A stretch of 27,271 nucleotides of DNA, taken from positions 1-27,271 of IMG/VR virus record IMGVR_UViG_3300042480_000511; one strand, written 5' to 3'. Source of the DNA: a virus. Under the pieces are notes generated by a model. That model had not been told where the DNA came from. It worked only from the letters and a program-made list of their open reading frames with translations, and did not search any database. Positions 16,009 to 24,600 of this stretch are shown piece by piece (positions within the stretch are counted from its first letter, which is position 1; every line of letters begins with the position of its first letter). The position numbers and the translations under genes are program-made.

Positions 16009-16365
16009 TTATGGAACTAAAACTGTACTTAAAGTGCCAGCATCACTTACTATCAATCTATATTTGGTTCCATTTGCTGAAGTCAAAATAATACCTTGAG
16101 ATGTATTAATGCCAACTCTTATATCTCCACCAACAACTTGAAGTTTTGATGATGGATTTGTGGTTCCTATTCCAACACTATCGGAAACATAAGCACCACC
16201 AGTAACTTGAAGAGGTTGTGATGAGGTTCCTGTCACTGATGTAGAACCAATTAAACAGTTTCCATAAAGGTGATTAATCATCACTTTACCATCAGTAGAA
16301 ACACCAACTAAAGGTATTCCGTCATTATCATTAATATTAAAAAATGTTCCTGTGTTGTTTGCCAT
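16009..16365 (-). CDS. Small tail-fibre-like protein (mini-fibre)
   Basis: A 118-residue protein whose centre is a tail-fibre repeat: PLQVTGGAYVSDSVGIGTTN (51-70) followed by PSSKLQVVGGDIRVG. The same unit occurs twice in the 752-residue protein encoded just upstream, and one stretch of 21 bases is identical between the genes. The N-terminus (MANNTGTFFNINDNDGIPLV, GVSTDGKVMINHLYG) and the C-terminus (GIILTSANGTKYRLIVSDAG, TLSTVLVP) match a short structural protein type seen in cyanophages. It is probably a virion fibre or baseplate accessory protein. Its origin as a partial duplicate of a longer fibre is inference. It follows the 752-residue gene after 15 bases (AAAGAAAA before the ATG) and is probably co-transcribed with it. 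Confidence 0.8.
   Translation of the reverse strand: MANNTGTFFNINDNDGIPLVGVSTDGKVMINHLYGNCLIGSTSVTGTSSQPLQVTGGAYVSDSVGIGTTNPSSKLQVVGGDIRVGINTSQGIILTSANGTKYRLIVSDAGTLSTVLVP
16126..16218 (-). repeat. Tail-fibre GIGTTNP repeat, copy 3 (in the mini-fibre gene)
   Basis: Encodes QPLQVTGGAYVSDSVGIGTT followed by NPSSKLQVVGG. It matches copies at about 17590-17687 and 17247-17348 in the neighbouring fibre gene. Bases 16150-16170 are identical to 17614-17634. Confidence 0.75.
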
Positions 16366-16380
16366 TTTTCTTTAATACCT

Positions 16381-18639
16381 TTATTGATTTATATTGTTTC
16401 CAACCTGATTTGTTGGGAATAATCTAGAAAACTTAGAACTTGGAGACCATACAATTCTCACAATTCCTTGTGCCCCATTTCCGCCACTAGTGACTGAACC
16501 AGCATTACCATCAGCACCACCACCACCGCCTCCATACAATCCACCAGCAGCACCATTATTTGTATTTCCAGTTGATCCATTTGATCCACCAGAACCAGCA
16601 TTTCCTGCACCATTTGATAATGAACCAGAAGATCCTAGACCTAATACTCCAACTCCACCACCACCAGATCCAGATGCAGTGGGGGCACCACCACCACCTG
16701 CTCCACCACCAGATCCAGCAACTCCACCATTAGTTATTGAACCATTTCCGCCAGATCCCCCATTGCCACTATATCCAGCAGAACCTCCACCTCCAGCACC
16801 AGTTGTTAATGTTGCAGTACCACCATTACCACCAGATGATCCACCAATATTTCCAGCAATAATACTTCCAGTGCCACCAGTACCAACTGTTCCTGTATAA
16901 TCTGCAGCACCACCTGTTCCTCCAAATGCGGTAGCAACTCCTACTATTTCACTATCACCACCATTTTCACCAACACCAGTTCCTCCATTTCCACCAGCAC
17001 CAACAATAATAGTCAGAGTTTGTCCTGGAGTTACTGGAAAATCATTAATATATCTTAGACCTCCACCTCCTCCTCCTTGACCTCCAGAACCACTACCACC
17101 AGCAGAACCACCACCACCTGCTCCACCACCACCAATCAATACAGCAGAAATCTTTGTTACACCAGCAGGAACAGTAAAAGTATTACTTCCAACAGTTGTA
17201 AATGTGCTGGATAAACCAGTCATATTTAATATTTCTGTTCCAATTACCGTTGAACCATCTACAGACAGTGAAGATGTTGGATTTGTGGTTCCAATTCCTA
17301 AATTATTTTGTATATAAGCACTACTTTGAACTTGAAACTGTTGATTTGCGGTTCCTGTTGGAAATAAAGCACCAGCACCATCACCAATTATAAATTCACC
17401 AATAGTAGTAATTCCAACATATACTCTACCACCAGCACCTGCTGTTGAATTATCTTCTTTGAAAATTCTAAACAAATTGGTAGTAACACCAACAGAATAA
17501 TTATCAATATTCCAACGAATAGGAGTTCCAGTTTTTCCTCTTAAAATAAACTGCCCACCTTCACCAACAGTATCATATAATGATTCTACAGCACCATATA
17601 CTGATAATTTTTCTGATGGATTTGTGGTTCCTATACCAATAGAACCATTAAAATAAGCACCACTTTCTACTTGAAGTGCTTGATTTGCTGTTCCCGTTGT
17701 TGTTGCTCTTCCTACTAATACTGGTCCATTTGTGAATGTAGAAAGTCCAGTAACTTGAAGTTGAGATGCTGTTGCTATTCCAAGAGTTGTGATGCCAGAT
17801 ACTGTTAGGTTAGTAACAGAAGCAATACCACCAATTACATTTGTTGCTGTCGTTGCAACAGATATAGATCCAGATACATTTCCATAAATTGTTCCAGTCG
17901 AACGAATATCACCAGAAACATCAAGAGTATACAATGGAATTGTTGATCCAATTCCAACATTCATTCCAGGATTGATCACAAAAGTACCGATTCCAGTGGT
18001 TGCTGCAGAACCTACGTTAATTCTAGTAATTCCACTACTACCAGTACCAATGTTTATTGTCTTTGTGGTTTGAGATAACCCAATACCAGTTGCAATATTA
18101 ACTGTTTGGGAATTGGTAGATATACCAAGAGTTACTGAACCAGTTTGATTAGTTCCACCAGCAGTCCAAGTTCCTGTTGTTTGGGTACTTCCCAAATCAA
18201 TAGTTTGAGTAGTTTGAGATAATGTAAATGCAGCACTGCCAAATGTTTTAGCACCAGTAAAAGTTTGAGTAACACCTAAAGTTGCAAATGTGTCTGACTC
18301 AGTGATTAATGGTAATGTGATGGTTCTATCTGCAGTAATTGCAGATGCCGTAATAGAATACTCAAAAGTATTTGCTGGATTTCTAATCTTAAGATTGCTT
18401 GAGGATACTGTGGAAATACCAGAAGCACTAAAAGTAGTAACAGAAGCAATTCCACCAATTACATTGGTTGCAATTCCAGCAGTACTTGCATATCCAATAC
18501 TATTTGTTATATTTGTTCCATCTCCAATGGCACTATAAATTTCACTAAAGTTACTATTAATCTTGATAGCACCTTGAGACAAAGTATCTCCAGTGCTATC
18601 ATTTGGTGAGGTTCCAGTAAATATTCCTAGTTTCGCCAT
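16381..18639 (-). CDS. Tail-fibre/adhesin-like protein with glycine-rich C-terminal domain
   Basis: A 752-residue fibre-type protein. The N-terminus MAKLGIFTGTSPNDSTGDTL, then GAIKINSNFSEIYSAIGDGT, is the usual head of cyanophage fibre proteins. The shaft (about 50-470) has repeated elements: two copies of ATNVIGGIASVT, several TQTI(D/N)(L/I)GS..T..-type strands, and GIGTTNPSEKL / GIGTTNPTSSL units. Residues about 475-735 form a glycine-rich domain that opens FTTVGSNTFTVPAGVTKISA, passes through poly-Gly/Ser stretches and closes GAQGIVRIVW. This is the Gly-rich type found in phage and bacterial surface proteins. Glycine-rich receptor-binding tips that pack as polyglycine-II helices are known in phage adhesins of the S16 gp38 kind, so receptor binding is plausible. 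Which tail part carries it is not shown. A late promoter box precedes it; the 118-residue gene follows. Confidence 0.85.
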   Translation of the reverse strand: MAKLGIFTGTSPNDSTGDTLSQGAIKINSNFSEIYSAIGDGTNITNSIGYASTAGIATNVIGGIASVTTFSASGISTVSSSNLKIRNPANTFEYSITASAITADRTITLPLITESDTFATLGVTQTFTGAKTFGSAAFTLSQTTQTIDLGSTQTTGTWTAGGTNQTGSVTLGISTNSQTVNIATGIGLSQTTKTINIGTGSSGITRINVGSAATTGIGTFVINPGMNVGIGSTIPLYTLDVSGDIRSTGTIYGNVSGSISVATTATNVIGGIASVTNLTVSGITTLGIATASQLQVTGLSTFTNGPVLVGRATTTGTANQALQVESGAYFNGSIGIGTTNPSEKLSVYGAVESLYDTVGEGGQFILRGKTGTPIRWNIDNYSVGVTTNLFRIFKEDNSTAGAGGRVYVGITTIGEFIIGDGAGALFPTGTANQQFQVQSSAYIQNNLGIGTTNPTSSLSVDGSTVIGTEILNMTGLSSTFTTVGSNTFTVPAGVTKISAVLIGGGGAGGGGSAGGSGSGGQGGGGGGLRYINDFPVTPGQTLTIIVGAGGNGGTGVGENGGDSEIVGVATAFGGTGGAADYTGTVGTGGTGSIIAGNIGGSSGGNGGTATLTTGAGGGGSAGYSGNGGSGGNGSITNGGVAGSGGGAGGGGAPTASGSGGGGVGVLGLGSSGSLSNGAGNAGSGGSNGSTGNTNNGAAGGLYGGGGGGADGNAGSVTSGGNGAQGIVRIVWSPSSKFSRLFPTNQVGNNINQ
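16440..17215 (-). other. Coding segment for the glycine-rich (poly-Gly) domain
   Basis: The region encodes a long low-complexity domain dominated by glycine with serine, asparagine, alanine and threonine, in runs such as GGGGAGGGGSAGGSGSGG and YGGGGGGADGNAG. On the plus strand it appears as CCA/CCT/CCG-rich DNA, clearly more GC-rich than the rest of the window. The long proline-rich reading frame on the opposite strand is a by-product of these glycine codons. Confidence 0.85.
17247..17348 (-). repeat. Tail-fibre GIGTTNP repeat, copy 2
   Basis: Encodes QQFQVQSSAYIQNNLGIGTT followed by NPTSSLSVDGSTV. It shares a 14-base identical core (GGATTTGTGGTTCC on the plus strand, 17279-17292) with the other two copies. 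Confidence 0.7.
17590..17687 (-). repeat. Tail-fibre GIGTTNP repeat, copy 1
   Basis: Encodes NQALQVESGAYFNGSIGIGT followed by TNPSEKLSVYGAV. Bases 17614-17634 are identical over 21 positions to 16150-16170 in the mini-fibre gene. Confidence 0.75.
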
Positions 18640-18663
18640 TATTTAATAGACTGCCTTTTTGTT

Positions 18664-18671
18664 TATTTATG
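18664..18671 (-). promoter_or_regulatory. T4-type late promoter box upstream of the 752-residue gene
   Basis: On the minus strand this reads CATAAATA, seven of eight matches to TATAAATA. It starts two bases after the TAA of the giant gp7-like gene and lies about 25 bases before the ATG of the fibre gene. AAAAAGGCAG further on may serve as a Shine-Dalgarno sequence, though at a long spacing (about 14 bases). Confidence 0.6.
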
Positions 18672-18673
18672 TT

Positions 18674-21600
18674 TTAATTTGAGTCGAATGTAACTGTAGT
18701 CAAATCAAATGAATTCCAAAGTGTATCATCAAATTTTTTGTTTATACCATAAGCAAATGTATTTTCCACAGATGTATTTGCTATTCCAGTTGGGTTAAAC
18801 TCCGAAATTGTTCCAGAATATAATATCTTTTGACCTGTTTGGAAATTATGATTTGGAAGATTAATTATATCATTGTCAATATTAACAACACTATTGGAAG
18901 AACTATTAAATTCACGATAAAATAAAGGTGTTCCTTTACTAGTCAAACTAAAAGATTTAATTCCAACAACAGAATTTCCAGGAAGTCTTCTTCTAATTTT
19001 TACATTAGAAGTTTGGGTTCCGTGATTTAATTTATGTGGAAGATTCAATCTTACACTTCCAACACCAATTTCAGTAATAACAGTATTGTCTGGAATAAGT
19101 AAAGTGGAAAATCCAACATAATCACCAACATTTAAATTATCAGTAGTAAGATTTATATAATATGGATAAAAACTATCAAATGATGCAGATGTTGACGCAA
19201 TTGAAATATATTCATTTGAACCATTAAATTTATCACTTATATCATCCATCAACAAAACTTTATTTGTTTTACTCAGAATGTATGGTTTAAGTGCTCGTCC
19301 AAAAATAGGTCCAATTACACCAACACCAGCAACGTTTGCTTCTGCTGCTCCAATATTTACCCTTTCGATAGACCCATCTTCAAATAAACTTTCTTCATCT
19401 TCTGTGACTAATGAGAAATTATTTCGGTTATAAAATGATGACAAATTATCAATATTTACAACTAAATCTAATGTAGAGTTTGCAATTCCAACCTTTAGAT
19501 TTTTTGTTGAAGTATATGAAATAGAACTAATTACATCCAAATCAGAAAATTCTTTAAATCCTGCTGGATGAATAATAGAACGAACTGGTTCTTTCCATAC
19601 ATCATAAGGAATTTCACCCTTAATTGAATATGAAAATTTCTGATAATAAGAATTATCAGAAATTCTTTGTTGATAATTATTTAAAAATCCAATTTCATTT
19701 CCAGCATCATTAACTTTGTCTCTTATAACTCCAAGTGTTGATTTTAAGTTAAATTTATTAACAAATTCAACAGTACCATTTAATAATGATTTTTCACCCT
19801 TTAGTTTATTTCCAACTTCCAATTCACCTTTTGCACCAATTAATCGTAATTGGTTAATATCGTTATCCCAACCATTTTCCATGACGGTTGCGGAAAATAC
19901 TGAATTTCCAACATTATCAAATCCAGTAACTTTTTCACCTGAAATATAACTTAAATCATCAATGAGAACCATCTCAAATTCTGGCATATCCTTTTTATTA
20001 ATAACAACTCCATATCCATAAGTATTGATATAATTGCCTTCAAGATTGTCTTGATTGAGATTTAAATTATCCTTTACACCAGTCATACTAAAAGTCACAG
20101 TAAAGTTTTCTGAACTTATTCCAGTTACAGTAAAAAACTTATATCCATAATCTTTTGAATTGAAATTATCTTTTGTTTTATCTTGCTGCCTACATTTTTC
20201 TATAAAAATTTCATCTCCAATAGCAAATGGGAATATAGTTTCAGTTTTTCCATATCCTGTTGTAATTAATGGATACAATTGATTATCATTTAGTAATTCT
20301 AAAGTAACTATAGAACCATCATTTGTTGCTACAATATCATCAATCTCATATCCATTAGAATTGTTTATAGGTACAATTCTCAATGGTGTTGTCAAATCAT
20401 TAGTATTTTCAACAACTTTTACTCCAACAATACTTCCACTTTGCAATTCTGCAGATAACTTTATCTTATCATTCCCAATAACTTTAAGTGATGGTGCAGT
20501 ATTATATCCTTTCCCTCCAGTTGTTATGCCAACATAATCAATTCTTAAAATATCTTTAATTTGAACGATTGCTGGAGCACTTAAAAATGGTGTTAATGTG
20601 ATGTCAGTTGGGTAATTAAATCCATCTTTAACTCTTTCTAAATGATTAACTTTTCCTATTGTAGAAGATGATGATTTTAGAATTGCATTTTTACCAGAAA
20701 TAGTTTCAATTGAAGAAATTTTTGGTAATTTTGTATATCTTTTTCCACCAAAATTAACTTTTATTTTTGATATTGAACCAGTTGCATTCGTGGAATTTGT
20801 ATCATAAAAAATAGTAGATACTCCACTCGAAATTGTGTATAATGTATTTTCTGGTTTTGTATTTAAATTAAACTTAAATGCAGTACTTCCAATTCCTATA
20901 ATTGGATATTCATTATTAAATGTGCTAGGAACTATTTTAATTCTATTATTTGCAATAACTTCTGTATCAGAAGAAATCTGGAATAATTCAGAAAAAGAAC
21001 TTTCTGATGGTATTAAATTGTAATATATTTCATTTGGAACATCAGTCGTTTGAGTATTTAATTTTCTATTATTATTGTCAATATATTTAAAACTTTCAAT
21101 TTCTTTAACAAAATTTGGATCTTTATATAATCTCAAATCCATCCCAGAAGCATCACTCAAATCAAAAGTTAATGAATCTCCTTTAGTTAAACTAACTGAT
21201 GGATTTATAAGTGCTATACTATGAGTAGATACACCAACACTTGTGAAACTAATGCAAGTTCCAACAGTTGTATCATACAGATAATTTGATAATTTTATTT
21301 TATCTGGGTCTTGCTTTAGGATATAATAAGTTTTATTATCATCCAATCCACCAATAACAGTATTACCATTAGTATAATAAACAACTTTATCACCAGTTTT
21401 TAATTTATTATCAATTATAGTAATTTCATTTGTTTGTGTATTTACACCAACCGAAGAAGCATTAAAGTTAATTTTGTCTGTTGTAATTTTTCTAAGTTTG
21501 GAATCATATCTTAATTTTATTGTATTGGAAAAACTTGGATATACATTAAATTTTATTTTATCGTCTGTTTCCAGTCCGTGAGTTTGTGCGGTTGAAACAA

Positions 21601-24600
21601 TAACAGAGTAATTTTCAAAAGTTCCAGTAATTTTAGAATATTGTGTTGTTAATGAATGTGCTAGTCCAATATTTGTTGTTGGTGAAAAGAAGTATAATGA
21701 ATTATTTGTTGTTCCAATTCCTGTGATTGTTGTGAATCCCAAAGTGGATAATCCAATATAATCGTTTCCTAAATTGACCGCATATACTGTTTGGTTTTGA
21801 TTTATTCTAAATGTAGAACCTGCACCAGTATTTGATACTATGATTCCAGTTCCACCCAATCCAACATTATAAGTTAAAGATTGTCCTGTATAATATTTGT
21901 GATTTGGTAAATAAATTGAACGAGATGGAACAAATTTGTCATATATTGATCTTTGAATGGAAACAACAGTGGTAGATATCCCACCACCAAGACTGTGATT
22001 TGGTGAAATTTGGATACTTCCAATTCCAACACTTATAATAGTTGTTCCAGCAGAAACATTAGTTCCAGAAACATAATCACCAATTTGTAATGCAATAGTA
22101 TTAATTCCAATATAATTGGTTATTGCTGCATCAAATGAACCAAAATCAGTTTTAATACCAACAAGTTTGTAATAATTTGTTCCACTAGTACCTATTCCTA
22201 TTGTATTAGTAGGATTGAAGTAAATAGTTTTGTTTTCAATGATAGTATCATCATACTGTGAGGCATTGAATGTAAATGTATTGGGAAGCAATGCCACAGA
22301 AACGATACCTACAGTATGAATTCCAGCATAATTTTCATATCGATTTACAAATAATTTTGACTCAGAAGATGATATATCAATAACTCTTAAAGTTTCTGTA
22401 CCAATTTTAATTAAGTTATCAACTTCAAACCCAGAAATATCATTTACACTAATATGAGTTGTTACACCAGTAGTTGATTGATTTGGAACATCATTTATTA
22501 ACCCAACAGTCTTTTGATTTACTAATACTTTTTTAAATCCTTGGATATAATTATAAGGACTAGAAGAAATAGAAGTAACTAAAATTTCATCATTTGTAAT
22601 CAAATTATGAGGTATTTTTGCAATTCCTTTTACTCTAGTTCCCTTTGTGATAAAAGTAACACCAGAAAAAGTAGATACTCCAATTTGAATATTTGAAACT
22701 TCTTTTCCTTCAACTCTTGATATTGCAGCAGATATCCCAGTTCCCCCAGAGGTTAAATTATCAAAGACAAGATTATCTCCTGTTTTGTAATCTTGACCTG
22801 TATCATAAATTGATATGGAATTTATACCAGAAGATTGTATTTGTTTTACTATAAATTCTTGTTTATATTTTGATTCAATTTTATTAATTAAATCATAAGA
22901 TGCATATGAAGAATTTAAATAATATGGTCCAGTATTTCTTACTATATCCAAATTATCAAAATCTAATTCTTGATTAAATGAAGGTTCAAAATTTTCTTGT
23001 ATTGGAATATCTTTAAACTCCGAACCAATTAAATATGGATATTCTGGGTTTCCTTCATCATCGAGGCTAAGAAAATATCCATAGTTAATATTTGGGAAAT
23101 CGTCATTATCTATAAACATCCCATTATATTTGTCTAAATCACCATTAGATTTTGCTTTATCGTAATAAAAATCTTGAACAAAGAATCCAGAATTAAAATT
23201 TGGTCTCAAATTTAAATTAACTAAATTTGATACTTCAAACTCAGTAATTTTATTGTAACTCGATTTTAATTGTTTAATTTGTCCATTTATTTTGCCATAA
23301 GGACCAAAAATAGGATTTCCATCATATGCCCATCCTAAAATTTGATATGGATTTGTTGATCCTTTTGGTGGATTTTCTGTGCCATTTATATTGATAAAAT
23401 TATTTAAATTTTTTCTTAATTTTTTAGATGGGTAATAATTTACAAATTGCAATCCAAAATCATCATTATCACTTGGTACAATAACACCTTCATCTTCAAA
23501 ATTTATAATTGACTTATTTCTTTCAATTTGATTTAATTTCCATTCAAAAACATTGCCTATAAATCTAGCACCAGAACCTCTTTTTTTTATGTCTAATGAT
23601 GTATTTGTTTTATCATAGTTTAACCCAGAATTAATAACTGAAACTTGAGTTATTTTTCCATTTACTACGGTTGGATGCAATTCAGCATATTTTCCACTTT
23701 CACTAGTGACGACTATATCAATATCATTTGAATAACCATTTCCCGCATTTAATATTTGAACGTCAACAATTAAACCATCAGAAATAATAGGTTTCAATAA
23801 AGCTTTAGATGTGTAATTACTTACAGTAACCAATGGTTTTCTGTGAAAATTAATAATGTCTGGTGTTCCATAATTACTTCCATTATTTTCTACAAAAATG
23901 TTATCAAAAGATCCAAGAACAATTGGGTCTAATGATGGTTTTATAATTGTGGTAGTAATTCCACTAATTGAATCGACATTAATTTCAATTGGTGGATATG
24001 AAAATTTATGAGTTCCTACTCCAACAGAATTAAAATTTACATATTTTTTATTAATATAGTTTTCTCTAGAAATATTTGTGGCAATTCCAGCAATTGATAA
24101 TTTAAATTTATTTTCATCGACTACAGTAACATGATAATTAATCTGAGTGGATAAACCAGATATTACAGTGTCTGATGTTGTGTATAATACTAAATCTTCA
24201 TTTTTAAAATTATGATTTTTTGCAAAAATATAATTATCAAAAGTATTGATGCCAACAGTAGTATTATCTGCAGATAATATTGATGGAACTGCTACAAATC
24301 TATTTGAATATCCAGAACCACCATTCTTTACATATATTTTTGTTATTGTATTTTTTGAATTTACTGTAGTTAAACTGTGAACTCCAGAATAACCTATACC
24401 ACTAATCGAAATAGTATTGATTCCAGATACGGAATCATTTTTTGTATTATATAATTTTATTTGTGTTGTGCTAGTTACACCAACAAAATATGAAGCACCA
24501 TTAATAAGGGGAGATATGGAAGTATTTGAATTTTTATTATAAAAAACTTCTTCAAAATTATCAAAATTGTGATTTTGTGAAAAATTAATACTATTGCTGT

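Noticed and set aside
16490-16900. Plus-strand proline-rich open frame of 136 codons
   Set aside because: It is the exact antisense of the glycine-rich domain; GGN codons read as CCN on the other strand. It has no ribosome binding site or protein family.
16009-18639. CRISPR-like or phase-variable repeat array in the fibre genes
   Set aside because: The repeats are in-frame protein modules of unequal spacing and sequence, not regularly spaced direct repeats or simple nucleotide tracts.
2321-21023. Other plus-strand open frames of 60-100 codons scattered through the giant genes, plus minus-strand frames at 2613-2795, 3951-4205 and 12067-12252
   Set aside because: All lie inside larger well-supported genes in other frames, have no recognisable family and no plausible start signals.
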